Below, one piece after another: positions 7,357 to 16,403 of a DNA stretch of 64,000 nucleotides (positions within the stretch are counted from its first letter, which is position 1; each line of letters opens with the position of its first letter). The stretch lies in assembly GCF_017352375.1 (NCBI RefSeq), contig NZ_JAFEVR010000008.1:310001-374000 (forward strand), read 5' to 3'. The notes beneath the pieces are model-generated. The model was not told the origin of the DNA. It ran no database searches and saw only the letters and a list, made by a program, of their open reading frames with translations. This stretch comes from Mycolicibacterium sp. S2-37 (GTDB lineage: Bacteria > Actinomycetota > Actinomycetes > Mycobacteriales > Mycobacteriaceae). The translations under genes and the position numbers were made by a program.

Positions 7357-7527
7357 TCAGCGCCGGGTGCCGGTGCCGGTCCCGTTCCCCGTGCCGGTGC
7401 CGGTGCCGTTCCCGGTGCCCGTGCCGGTGCCGTTGCCGCGGCCGCCCTGGGCCGCGCGGAGCTCACTGGGCGAGAGGGTCCGGATGCTCTGGCGGCGCAG
7501 GGCGAGGGCGTTGTGGTTCTTGCTCAT
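7357..7527 (-). CDS. RiPP precursor peptide A (double-Gly leader, Cys-free Gly-Thr repeat core)
   Basis: 56-aa peptide. The start at 7527 is fixed by AAGGAG six bases upstream and by alignment with the sister gene; the longer open frame upstream is not conserved. The leader runs MSKNHNALALRRQSIRTLSP to SELRAAQGG. The predicted core is RGNG, three TGTGTG blocks spaced by GN, and a terminal RR: 9 Thr, no Cys, no Ser. The three 8-residue NGTGTGTG units come from near-identical 24-bp DNA repeats. It lies 76 nt after lanB. The expected modification is Thr to dehydrobutyrine; without Cys, lanthionine rings cannot form within the peptide. Confidence 0.9.
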   Translation of the reverse strand: MSKNHNALALRRQSIRTLSPSELRAAQGGRGNGTGTGTGNGTGTGTGNGTGTGTRR

Positions 7528-7590
7528 GGTGTTCTCCTTGGGTTGTTGCGGTCCTGGGTGGATCGCTGTGCCCATAGAGTCGACCGGCGG

Positions 7591-7608
7591 TCTCAACGCA
7601 TTCTCAAC
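7591..7608 (-). promoter_or_regulatory. SARP-type direct repeat upstream of precursor A
   Basis: On the minus strand GTTGAGA, spacer ATGC, then GTTGAGA, again an 11-bp period. It overlaps the lanB stop codon at 7604-7606 and lies 64-81 nt upstream of the precursor A ATG. The first nine bases, GTTGAGAAT, are identical to those in the copy before precursor B. It is the likely binding site of the EmbR-like regulator encoded at 16404. Confidence 0.65.
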
Positions 7609-10600
7609 GCGACCTCGCGAGCAGTCCGGCGTAATGCCGGTCAAGGAAGCTCAGCAGGACCAATTCGTGGGTACGCGCGGCCGATCGCAGCAATCGCACC
7701 GCGTTGAGATGGCTGATGCTGTGCAGCAGCGACGGCATGGGCTGGGTCAGCCGGTCACGCCGGGCCCGATCGGTCAGCTCCGCGAGCAGCGGCGCCAGCC
7801 GCTCGGACCGGCGTTGAAACACCTGTCGGCCAACGTCGTACGGGTGCTCGACGGTGTCGTCGAGCAGCGCTGTGACATCGGCCCGTTCAGTGCGCCATCG
7901 CGCGCCGATGCCGCTCTCCAGGTTCGGCGCATCGGGATATTCGGCCCGGTAGCCCGCGGCCCCGCTCCGCGCCCATTCCCGACGGTCGGGCAGGGAGAGT
8001 CCGGCGTCGAACAGCAGGCTGTCCATGGCGTACAGACACAACTTCCACCGCGCATCCGGTCCGTCATCCCCGTCGAGCATGGTCAGCAAGTCCACCACCG
8101 CGTCGCTGTCCGCGGCGTGGATCCGCTCCGCGATGTCGATTCCCGCATCACCGCCGTAGCGTTCGATCTCGCGGTGATACGTGTCGAAGGCGACGTTCGA
8201 GACAGTGCCGTCGTCGAGGTACGACGACAGCGCATCGGTCAACGTGAGCAGAGCCGCGTCGCGGAGATCGAACGGGTTGCCATGCAACCGTATTCGTAGA
8301 TGATGGCCTGGATCGTGATACCGGAGGAAGAACCACGAGTCGATGACGCCGCCGCTCTTCAGAACACGCACGACCGGAGCGACGGCCGCGGTGAGGATGC
8401 GGTCTGCCGACGCAGTGCCGGTGTAGATCTTCGCGTACAGCCATTCACTACCCGGTACGAAACTGCGACGCACACTGGACTTCTGCCACGCACCCGCACC
8501 TGGGGCAGGTTCGCCGCGCCGGATGAACGGAACGATGATCTCCTGCGCAAAGGTGCCCTGCGGACCCTTGGCGACCCCGGTGGGCAGCATCTCCTCGACG
8601 ACGGCGTCGGTGCGTCCGCGCAGCGTCTTGGCGGCAGTCGCGGTCAGGGCGGCACTGGTGGTGTCGACGTAGAGCCGGTTGTCACCGTCGGCGATCAGCA
8701 GCTGCTGCGGAAGACCGCGCTCCCGCACCAGCATTGCCCAACCGGCGGCTGCGTCGGGTCCGGTCACGGTACCGATCTCGGCGCCCGCGAGCCGCCACCG
8801 CGCCCGGGACAGGACGAGTGGACCTGCCGTGACGCGGGGCAGCGACGGTGCCCGCGAGAGTGCGCCCCAATCCCAGGCGAGCGACCCGGCGACCCCGTCG
8901 TACTGGACGGCGACGAGGAACCGATAGACCCCGAACCCGCGCCAGGCGGCGTTGTGCGCCGTACTCATCCGCGGTCGCACCTCCGCGCCGAGGCGACTGC
9001 TGAACAGGACGATTCGATCGCCGTCCAGGCGGACCGTCAGCTCGTCGACGCTGAGCCGGCGCCCGGTGGGAGCCCCCGAACGGCCCAGCAGCACGAGTTC
9101 GTGCTCCCGCAACACCGGTCGGGCCAGCACGTTGCCGACGCGACCTTCGGGCAGGTGGATGATCTCGGCGAACACCACGTCGGGCGCGAACGACTCTTCG
9201 GCACGCAGATGCGCCTGTACGGCCTCGCGCAACCGGGGATCGCCGTGGCAGAACCGGCCGAGAAGCTGAGCGCCGGAGGGACCCAGGACGCTGATGATCT
9301 CGATGCCGGCGTCGAGCAGACCGGCCATGACGGTCAGCGCATCCGGAAGTGGCGGTGGCGCCGGGTTCGCGAGCCGCTCGACGGTGTCTGCATCGAGGTC
9401 GAGGGCCTGCGAACCGCTTTCGCGGAGCCGCAGCATCAGATCGAGTAACGTCGCGTCCCGCGAGGTGAAGTCGCCGTCACCCGCCGATCCGCCGAGGTCC
9501 AGACCGGCGAGCAGTGGTGACTCGTCGGCCGCCGGATGCGTCGACGGATCGAACCCGATACCCATCTCCTCGTCGAGCGCCTCCATCAGGGGCACTTCGC
9601 GGTCCTCGTAGCGCTGCGCGAACGCGGTCTTGAACCGGCGCAGCGCCGGATCCTCGGCGGGCGGAGACACCCTGCGCAGCAGCTCGACGGCGTCGGCGAG
9701 CTTGCGGACATCGTCGCGACCCAGCGTCAAACCGATTCCCGCGCGGTGCATGTCGACCTGGACCAGGCGGGCGTCGTCGCCGTCGCCCGCCAATTCCAGC
9801 AGCGTCGCCGCCACCTCGTCGTAGGCCGACGGCGGATTCCCGAGGCCGGCGGCATCCAAGCGGCTCAATTTCTCGGCCACCCCGGTCAACACCTGCGAGG
9901 TAGGGGTGAGCGCGGGACTCGTCAGACATGAGAGTACGTGGTGCAGCGGTTCGGAACCCGTCACGGCCGGCTCGGCGACCGGGGTCAGCACCTGTGCGTC
10001 GACCAGGGCGTCGACGTAGCCGCGGGCCTCGTCGGGGCCGACACCGGCATCGGCGGCGACCGCGTCGGCGACCTCGGCCACCACCGCACCCCCGGCGGCC
10101 GCCTCCAGCGCGCAGCGCAGCGGCCCGTCGTCCTCCACCATCACCAGGTGGTGGGTGCGTCGTCGGCCGTCGCGCACCCGGCTCTCGATGAGTCGCACCG
10201 CCCCGGCTGCCCGGTAGCGGCTCGAATTGGGTTCCACCGCCATCTCGGCGCGCGTCGAGGGATCGGCCAGCAGCCGTTCGACCAGCGACGCCAGTACCTC
10301 GGTGTCGGGTCTACTGTGCCGCGCGATGCCGTCCGGTCCGTCGACGACCAGGGATGTGTGGTTGCCGACGACGCCGAGCGAGCATCCCGCAAACAGTCCG
10401 AAGGGTGTTGCGCGCGTACACATCCGGACCAAATAGGCAGTGACCGACGCGGCCACCCGCTGATCGGCGCCGCCTGCCGCCAGGCGGCGCACCAGCCCGG
10501 GTGAGGCCAGGTGCAGCGCCTCGAGCACCTCTGGCCGAGCCGCCAGCGTCTGCCAGTAGTCGGGCTCGTTGCGGAGTCGGGCCAACTCCTCCAGCGGCAG

Positions 10601-10651
10601 CAGCGGGGCGCGCAAGACGAAGAAGCCACTGGCTTTCAGCGACGCGGCCAT
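7604..10651 (-). CDS. Full-length class I lanthipeptide dehydratase (LanB)
   Basis: 1015-aa LanB. The N-terminal glutamylation domain carries the family signature CTRATPFGLFAG near residue 135, and the C-terminal elimination (SpaB_C) domain carries WLYAKIYTG, FFLRYHDPGHHLRIRLHG and WKLCLYAMDSLLFDAG. Such enzymes use glutamyl-tRNA to glutamylate Ser/Thr and then eliminate glutamate to give dehydroamino acids. Both halves are in one chain, as in nisin-type systems and unlike split thiopeptide enzymes. AGGAG lies six bases upstream of the ATG, 10 nt after the exporter stop. No LanC cyclase lies anywhere nearby. Its substrates should be the two Thr-rich precursors downstream. Confidence 0.92.
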   Translation of the reverse strand: MAASLKASGFFVLRAPLLPLEELARLRNEPDYWQTLAARPEVLEALHLASPGLVRRLAAGGADQRVAASVTAYLVRMCTRATPFGLFAGCSLGVVGNHTSLVVDGPDGIARHSRPDTEVLASLVERLLADPSTRAEMAVEPNSSRYRAAGAVRLIESRVRDGRRRTHHLVMVEDDGPLRCALEAAAGGAVVAEVADAVAADAGVGPDEARGYVDALVDAQVLTPVAEPAVTGSEPLHHVLSCLTSPALTPTSQVLTGVAEKLSRLDAAGLGNPPSAYDEVAATLLELAGDGDDARLVQVDMHRAGIGLTLGRDDVRKLADAVELLRRVSPPAEDPALRRFKTAFAQRYEDREVPLMEALDEEMGIGFDPSTHPAADESPLLAGLDLGGSAGDGDFTSRDATLLDLMLRLRESGSQALDLDADTVERLANPAPPPLPDALTVMAGLLDAGIEIISVLGPSGAQLLGRFCHGDPRLREAVQAHLRAEESFAPDVVFAEIIHLPEGRVGNVLARPVLREHELVLLGRSGAPTGRRLSVDELTVRLDGDRIVLFSSRLGAEVRPRMSTAHNAAWRGFGVYRFLVAVQYDGVAGSLAWDWGALSRAPSLPRVTAGPLVLSRARWRLAGAEIGTVTGPDAAAGWAMLVRERGLPQQLLIADGDNRLYVDTTSAALTATAAKTLRGRTDAVVEEMLPTGVAKGPQGTFAQEIIVPFIRRGEPAPGAGAWQKSSVRRSFVPGSEWLYAKIYTGTASADRILTAAVAPVVRVLKSGGVIDSWFFLRYHDPGHHLRIRLHGNPFDLRDAALLTLTDALSSYLDDGTVSNVAFDTYHREIERYGGDAGIDIAERIHAADSDAVVDLLTMLDGDDGPDARWKLCLYAMDSLLFDAGLSLPDRREWARSGAAGYRAEYPDAPNLESGIGARWRTERADVTALLDDTVEHPYDVGRQVFQRRSERLAPLLAELTDRARRDRLTQPMPSLLHSISHLNAVRLLRSAARTHELVLLSFLDRHYAGLLARSR

Positions 10652-10661
10652 GTCTGCTCTC

Positions 10662-12818
10662 CTATCGCGGCGTCTCGTCGACGAGCTGCCCGGCGACCAG
10701 CTGGGCGTAGTACCCCTCGGCGGCCATCAGCTCGCGGTGTGACCCCACTTCGACGACCCTGCCGGTGTCCATCACAACGATGTGATCGGCGTCGATGACC
10801 GTGGCCAGCCGGTGCGCGATCACGATGACGGTGCAGCCCAGGCCGGCGATATTGGCATGCACCTGCGCCTCGGTGACGGTGTCGAGGTTGCTCGTTGCCT
10901 CGTCGAGCAGCAGGATGCGCGGGCGAGCTGCCAAGGCGCGCGCCAGGGCCAGCCGCTGCCGTTGCCCGCCGGACAGCGATGCGCCGGCGTCGACCAGCGG
11001 GGTGTCCCAGCCCATCGGCATCGCGGCGATGTCCTCGGCGATGCCGGCCAGCTTCGCCGCCTCCTGAAGCCGCTCCAGCGACAGGCCGGGATCGACCAGG
11101 GCGACGTTCTCCCTGATCGACAGACCAAAGATGTAGGGGTCCTGGGTGACGACCCCGATCTGCGAGCGCACGCTGCGCGGATGCAGGGTGGCCAGATCGA
11201 CATCGTCGACCAGCACCCGGCCCGCGGACGGGGTGTACAAGCCGAGTAGCAGCCGGCCCAAGGTCGACTTCCCCGAACCGGACCGCCCGACGATGGCCAG
11301 CACCTTGCCTGGCTCGACCTCGAGATCGACGGCGTCGACCACCGGCGGCGCGCTGGGCTGGTAGCGGAACGTCAGACCCTCGGCACGCAGCGCACCGGTG
11401 AGTGCAGGCGCATGTCGCACCTCACGCCCGCTGGTCTCGGTAGGCGTGTTGAAGACATCGTCGAGGCGGCTCAGATAGCTGCCGAGGAGCTGCAGCTGCA
11501 GGGCGGTCGCGACCAGCGTGGCCAGCGGCTCGAGGAAGGCCGTGGCCAGCGCGGCGAGCGCCAGCATGGTGCCCAGAGACAGCTCACCGGTGCGCACGAG
11601 GTTCGCGCCCACGAGCAGCACCGCGATGGGAGACAGCAGTGCCAGCCCGTGGGTGGCCGTCTCCACGGCCGCGGACAACCGTCCACGCCGCAGCGACACG
11701 TTGAGCTCGGCGATGAACAGGTTGGTCCAGTGCGAGACCGCGCGGCGTTCGGCGCCGGCGGCCTTGAGTGTCTCGACCGCGGAGAACATCTCGTAGGCGT
11801 AGGACTGCGATTTGGCCTCGGTCGCCAGCGACTCGCCCATCAGGTGCTGATTGCGCCGCCGGGCGGCGAGCAGGACACCCACCTGCGCTGCCGCCAGCAG
11901 AGCGACCAGTCCGCCGAGAACCGGCGACAGGATCACGATTCCGACGAGGTACAGCGACGCCAGCACGCCGTCGAGCAGCGCCGCGATCGTGCCGGAGGTG
12001 AGGATCTCGCGCACGGTGGCGTTGCTCCGCAGCCGCATCATCAGGTCGCCGGAAGACCGTTTGAGGAAGAACGCGTACGGCAGGTCGACGAGATGCTCGA
12101 GAAAGCCCAGCGTCATGTCTACGTCGAGGCGGCTGCGCAGCCGCAGCAACAGATGCGCCCGCAGGAAGGTCGCGATCACCGAGTACGCGATCAGCGCGGC
12201 CATCACTGCGACCAGCACCGTCAGCAGGTGCCCGTCGCCTGCGGGTACCACCTGATCGACCACCACGCCGGTGAGGATCGGCACGGCCAGCGCCATCAAT
12301 CGCACCAGCACCGACGTCAGGAGCACCCGCCCGATACCGCTCGACCGGCGCAGCAGCCGGCCGGCGTGGTGCAGCGCGCCCGGCGCCCGGCGCCCTCCCT
12401 CGGCAAACGACGGGGTCGGCTCGAGCAGGATCGCGACACCGCTGTACAGATCGTTGGCGGCGGCCCAGGTCACCCGGTAGCGTCCGGCCATCGGGTCGAC
12501 GATCGTCACACCCTGGCGTGAGGTCGAATCGAGCACCACGAAATGCGATTCACCCCAGTGCAATACGGACCCCTTGGGCAGCACCCCGAGATCGTCGAGT
12601 TCGGTGGCCACGCCACGCGCCCGCAATCCGTAAGAGCCGGCGGCCTCGGCGAGCCGCAGGGCGTCGATGCCGTCCCGGCCGGTCCCGGTCACCTCGTGCA
12701 TCTCGGCGAGCGGAACGTGGCGTCCGTAGTAGCCCAGCGCCATGGTCAGCGCGGCGGCGCCGCAATCGGCCATCTCGGTCTGGGCGATGTAGGGGATCGC
12801 TCCCCGCCGCCACCTCAC
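10662..12818 (-). CDS. C39 peptidase-containing ABC exporter (PCAT)
   Basis: 718-aa bacteriocin-type exporter that cleaves double-Gly leaders while exporting the core. The N-terminal C39 peptidase has Cys19 in MADCGAAALTMALGYYG, His92 in SHFVVL and Asp108 in VDPMAG, a complete triad. A six-helix ABC membrane domain follows (about 160-430). The ATPase has Walker A GRSGSGKST, signature LSGGQRQR, Walker B ILLLDEATS and the switch His in IAHRL. The start is GTG, overlapping the upstream stop as GTGA. It lies directly before lanB and should release both precursor cores after the GG at leader positions 28-29. Confidence 0.93.
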   Translation of the reverse strand: MRWRRGAIPYIAQTEMADCGAAALTMALGYYGRHVPLAEMHEVTGTGRDGIDALRLAEAAGSYGLRARGVATELDDLGVLPKGSVLHWGESHFVVLDSTSRQGVTIVDPMAGRYRVTWAAANDLYSGVAILLEPTPSFAEGGRRAPGALHHAGRLLRRSSGIGRVLLTSVLVRLMALAVPILTGVVVDQVVPAGDGHLLTVLVAVMAALIAYSVIATFLRAHLLLRLRSRLDVDMTLGFLEHLVDLPYAFFLKRSSGDLMMRLRSNATVREILTSGTIAALLDGVLASLYLVGIVILSPVLGGLVALLAAAQVGVLLAARRRNQHLMGESLATEAKSQSYAYEMFSAVETLKAAGAERRAVSHWTNLFIAELNVSLRRGRLSAAVETATHGLALLSPIAVLLVGANLVRTGELSLGTMLALAALATAFLEPLATLVATALQLQLLGSYLSRLDDVFNTPTETSGREVRHAPALTGALRAEGLTFRYQPSAPPVVDAVDLEVEPGKVLAIVGRSGSGKSTLGRLLLGLYTPSAGRVLVDDVDLATLHPRSVRSQIGVVTQDPYIFGLSIRENVALVDPGLSLERLQEAAKLAGIAEDIAAMPMGWDTPLVDAGASLSGGQRQRLALARALAARPRILLLDEATSNLDTVTEAQVHANIAGLGCTVIVIAHRLATVIDADHIVVMDTGRVVEVGSHRELMAAEGYYAQLVAGQLVDETPR

Positions 12819-13252
12819 CCCAGCCTCGGCAGCATCATCCCGATCAATCGTTGCCGGCCGGCGGGGAGGAGCAGTTCGCCGGACGAGACGGTTCCCGACG
12901 GCGCCACCTCGGCGACGACCTCCGATCCGGTGACCGCGACGATGACGGCGTCCCGGGTGTCGCCGGCGGAGTCGCGGAACTGCACGGTGTCGCCGGGCGG
13001 TGGCACGGGATGGTCATCGCGCACCGCAGTGACCACGGCGCCGTTGGCCACCGCGGGCAGCGCGGCCGTCTGTTCGATGGTCACCGTCGCGCCTACGACC
13101 GCACCGACGGCGAAAAGCACACAGAGCGCGAGCAATCCGACATCGATCCAGCGGGGCTGCTTGATCAGCTCACCGGGGCGCGCACCGGCCGACTGTCGGT
13201 CGCGCCACCGCTGCCGGAACACCGACTCGTACCGCACCTCGGGCTCGGTCAT
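12815..13252 (-). CDS. Short membrane-fusion-like protein of the RiPP exporter
   Basis: 145-aa protein with one transmembrane helix (WIDVGLLALCVLFAVGAVVG) after a short cytoplasmic segment. A small beta-rich outer part follows with PVPPPGDTVQF and VVAEVAPSGTVSSGELL, which resembles the barrel-sandwich piece of HlyD-type secretion proteins. It lacks the long coiled-coil hairpin of a full membrane-fusion protein (usually 350-450 aa). It overlaps the kinase stop by 4 nt (13249-13252) and the exporter start, so translation is coupled with both. It is probably an exporter accessory; homology is weak by eye. Confidence 0.6.
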   Translation of the reverse strand: MTEPEVRYESVFRQRWRDRQSAGARPGELIKQPRWIDVGLLALCVLFAVGAVVGATVTIEQTAALPAVANGAVVTAVRDDHPVPPPGDTVQFRDSAGDTRDAVIVAVTGSEVVAEVAPSGTVSSGELLLPAGRQRLIGMMLPRLG

Positions 13253-16233
13253 CGGAAATCCAGCGCTTCGACGGTCGCGACCGCACCCTCGTGGGTCGGC
13301 CGATTGGCGCCGGTGAGGCAGTAGACGGTGTTGCCGACGGCGGCCACCACGGCGGCGTGCCTCGGAGTGGGGATCGACGCCAGTGTGGTCCACGTACCGT
13401 CGGCGATGTCGAACATGTCGACGTCACCGATCACCTGCGTCGGTTCCTCGCCGCCGACCGCCACGATGCGGCCGTCGATGTAGGCGGCGCCGAAACTGCC
13501 GTGGGCGGTGGGGCTGTCGGGAAGTGTGACCCAGTCACCGGACTGCGGATCGAACCGGTCGAACGCGGCCGAGTTCTTGTCGGCGCCGAGGAACCGGCCG
13601 CCGAGAACGTAGAAGTATCTGCCGTCCGACACCGCGGCCGAATGTTCGCGCGGAGTCGGCATATCGGTGGCTTCGGTCCACGTGGTGCCGTCGAACACTT
13701 CCGTCTGGGCGACGATCTGCTTGTCGTTCTGACCGCCGGTGACAATCAACTTGTCGCCGACGGCGCCGACGGCAGGCGCGGCCCGCGCGTGGGTCAGGCT
13801 GGGCAGTTCCGTCCAACCGCCGCTGCGCAGGGCGAAGACCTTGTCCGAGCCCTGTCCGATGTTGTCGCTGGCTCCTCCGATGACGATGACCTCACCTTTG
13901 TAGGTGGTGGCCGCCGCGTGGTGCAGCGCGATCGGAAGCGGTGGTTCCGTCTGCCACGCACCCGTTTTCGGGTCGTAGCTCTCCACGGTGTCCAGTACGG
14001 CGCCGGTCCGCAGACCGCCGAGGACATAGATGCGGCCGTCGAGCACCGTCCAGGCCGACATCAGTCGCTCGGTGGGTGCGTCCGGGAGCGATCGCCATTG
14101 CGGCGAGGGCTGCAGGCGGCGCGGCGCGAGCTTCACCGCCTCACCGGACGAGGTCACCTCGGCGGCCCCTGCGCCCGTCGAACCGCCGACGGCATAGACG
14201 GAGTCGGCAACCGCGGCGACCGCGAGACCGTATCGCGCGGTCGCCATGTCCGGTAGGTCCGCCCATGTCTTCGACGCCAGATCCAGCATCGCCACACTCT
14301 TGAGCGGCTGCCCGCCCAACAGTCCCCCGGCGACGACGAGACGCTGATCGGCGATCGTCGCGCCGAGGTCGCTTCGCGCCTGCCGCAGCGGTGGCAGCGA
14401 CGTCCAGGCATTCGCTTCCGGGTCGTAGGCCTCCACCGTCGCGAGCTCCGCGGCGCCGTTCGTGCCGCCGACGGCATAGACCAGCGCGCCGTCCGTCGCG
14501 CCTGCCAGCTGCCGGCGCGCGGTGGGCATGTCGGCGCCCGGTTTCCACGCTGTGCCGTCGAAGATCTCAGTGCTGGCGAGCGTTCGGCCGTCGGCACCCA
14601 CTCCCCCTGCGACGACGATGCGACCGCCGATGGTCGCGGCCACAGCCGAGGCGCGCGGCTCCCGCATCGGCGGCATCTCCACCCACCGGGTGTTCACCAC
14701 CCGCCAAACCCGTGGTGTCGCAGCATTGTTCGGCCCCGTCAGCCCGCCCAGCACCACCGGATTGCCCTGCCAGGTCGCCGCCATGGCGTGTTGCACCGGC
14801 ACCGGCAGATCGTCGCCCTGCTTCCAGCTGTCGATGGCCGGGTCATACCCCTCGTGCCGGGCACTGGGAGCACCGTTGGCGCCGGCGCCGCCGAACATCC
14901 AGATCGTTCCGTCGACCTGAGTGGTGGCGGCCGCAGTGAGGGCGAACGGAGAGTTCGTGATCGGTCGCCAACCCGGCTGTGCGTCGGCGGCGCTGCTCGG
15001 TGCGCTGGTCTGAGCGCCACCTGCGGTGCCGGCGGTGGTGTCGCGGGGGACGACGGCGATGATGCCGAGGACCAGCAGCACCACGGCCAACGCGGCACAG
15101 CTGATGAGGACGACCGATCTGCGTCGGTGCGCACCGTAGCCGGGCGGTGGTGGCGGCTGTTCCTCTTGCGGAGGTATGACCGCCTCCGGGGGCGGCGGCG
15201 GGACGTTCGGCTCGTGACCGGTCGTGGTCCAGACCGGAGGCGCCATGGCGCCGGTGTGTTCGGAAGCGGAGTCCGCGGGGGCGGGGTCACCGACGGGATC
15301 GGCGGGCGCATGGGCCTCGTGTTCGTTCGTCACGATCGGCAGCGCCATCGAATCCGGCGGTAATCCGTTGTGGCGCTGCGCTGCCTGGAGATCACGACCG
15401 AACTCCGCCGCGGACACCGGACGGTCTGCAGGGTTGATCGACATCGCCTTCTCGATCGCCGCGCACACATCGTGCGGAATGCCTCGGGGCCGGAGGTCCG
15501 GAACCTCCTCGGAGGTGATCCGCAGATACTGCGCGATCAGTTCCTCCCCGCCAGCGTTCTCGTGTGCGGCGTTGCCCGCGATCAGCGCGTACAGGGTGGC
15601 TCCCAGGGAGTAGAGGTCGGCCGCCACCGTCGGCGCACGGCCGGACAGCACCTCCGGTGCGGTGTAGGCGATCGTCCCGCTGAACACCCCGGTCACCGTC
15701 TGGTACTTGCCGGCGATCCGGGCGATACCGAAGTCACTGAGTTGCGGTTCGCCGTATTCGGTGAGCAACACGTTGCCGGGCTTGATGTCGCGGTGCAGCG
15801 TGGCCGACTTGTGCGCGGTCTCCAGCGCACCGCACAACTTGACGCCGATCTTGAGCGCTTCCGGCCAGGGGATCGGTCCGCCCCGGCGCAGCCGCAGCGC
15901 CAGGGAGTCGGCGCTGTGGTATGGCATCACGATGTAGGGGCGGTTACTCGGGGTCACACCGACCTGGAGGATGTTGACGATGTTGGGGTGGCCCGAGAGC
16001 TTTCCCATCGCGAAACCCTCACGCAGGAAACGTTCGCGGTTGTCCGGGTCGATGTCCGAGGCCAGCACTTTGATCGCGACCGTGCGCCCCAACGACGTCT
16101 GGAAGCAGCGGTACACCACGCCCGAGGCGCCCCGCCCCACCTCGCGGGCGTCCTCGAAGCCCGCGGCAGCCAGCTCCGTGGCGATGCCAGCCCACGCCGG
16201 GGTCGAGCCGCCGTCCGTTTGGTCTCCGGACAT
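13249..16233 (-). CDS. Transmembrane Ser/Thr protein kinase with extracellular kelch propeller
   Basis: 994-aa receptor kinase. The kinase domain (about 30-285) is complete: GRGASGVVY loop, Lys55 in VAIKVL, HRDIKPGN with Asp149, DFG at 167 and APEVL. A Pro-rich linker leads to one transmembrane helix (about 373-395). Outside is a long array of about 12 kelch-like repeats marked by GG pairs (FGGAGANG, LGGLTGPN, AGGVGADG, VGGTNGAAE and on to LTGANRP), likely one or two beta-propellers. The start at 16233 has GAGGGG six bases upstream. It heads the RiPP operon and is divergent from an FHA-domain regulator, so it probably phosphorylates that regulator in response to an envelope or peptide signal. 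Confidence 0.9.
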   Translation of the reverse strand: MSGDQTDGGSTPAWAGIATELAAAGFEDAREVGRGASGVVYRCFQTSLGRTVAIKVLASDIDPDNRERFLREGFAMGKLSGHPNIVNILQVGVTPSNRPYIVMPYHSADSLALRLRRGGPIPWPEALKIGVKLCGALETAHKSATLHRDIKPGNVLLTEYGEPQLSDFGIARIAGKYQTVTGVFSGTIAYTAPEVLSGRAPTVAADLYSLGATLYALIAGNAAHENAGGEELIAQYLRITSEEVPDLRPRGIPHDVCAAIEKAMSINPADRPVSAAEFGRDLQAAQRHNGLPPDSMALPIVTNEHEAHAPADPVGDPAPADSASEHTGAMAPPVWTTTGHEPNVPPPPPEAVIPPQEEQPPPPPGYGAHRRRSVVLISCAALAVVLLVLGIIAVVPRDTTAGTAGGAQTSAPSSAADAQPGWRPITNSPFALTAAATTQVDGTIWMFGGAGANGAPSARHEGYDPAIDSWKQGDDLPVPVQHAMAATWQGNPVVLGGLTGPNNAATPRVWRVVNTRWVEMPPMREPRASAVAATIGGRIVVAGGVGADGRTLASTEIFDGTAWKPGADMPTARRQLAGATDGALVYAVGGTNGAAELATVEAYDPEANAWTSLPPLRQARSDLGATIADQRLVVAGGLLGGQPLKSVAMLDLASKTWADLPDMATARYGLAVAAVADSVYAVGGSTGAGAAEVTSSGEAVKLAPRRLQPSPQWRSLPDAPTERLMSAWTVLDGRIYVLGGLRTGAVLDTVESYDPKTGAWQTEPPLPIALHHAAATTYKGEVIVIGGASDNIGQGSDKVFALRSGGWTELPSLTHARAAPAVGAVGDKLIVTGGQNDKQIVAQTEVFDGTTWTEATDMPTPREHSAAVSDGRYFYVLGGRFLGADKNSAAFDRFDPQSGDWVTLPDSPTAHGSFGAAYIDGRIVAVGGEEPTQVIGDVDMFDIADGTWTTLASIPTPRHAAVVAAVGNTVYCLTGANRPTHEGAVATVEALDFR

Positions 16234-16403
16234 GTTGTGCCCCCTCATGCCTGCGGGACGACGGCTGGCGAACTCAGCAAACGGCGTGCCGAAGCCTCAA
16301 GGCATGACTCAGAAGCGTACACAGCACGGGTTGTGCGCATGCTGGAATTCGTCGCTCCGGCCGATCGGGGCCAATGGCCTGGACGACGCGTCAGAATGGG
16401 GCC
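16234..16403. promoter_or_regulatory. Divergent promoter region, kinase operon and embR-like gene
   Basis: 170 nt between the two divergent starts. It must hold both promoters. No exact copy of the GTTGAG direct repeat seen before the precursors was found here, so the biosynthetic operon and the precursor genes may be controlled differently. Confidence 0.5.

Noticed and set aside
7021..7440. Short tandem repeats as a possible CRISPR array
   Set aside because: The repeats are contiguous 24-bp coding units in frame within two small genes, with no unique spacers.
6998..7500. Plus-strand frames reading long runs of Pro-Val across the precursor region
   Set aside because: They are the complement of the Gly-Thr repeats. 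The minus-strand frames have conserved double-Gly leaders and spaced AAGGAG sites.
16285..16315. CTCAAG and ACTCAG words in the kinase/embR gap as a further SARP site
   Set aside because: They do not match the GTTGAG heptamer well and the spacing differs from 11 bp.
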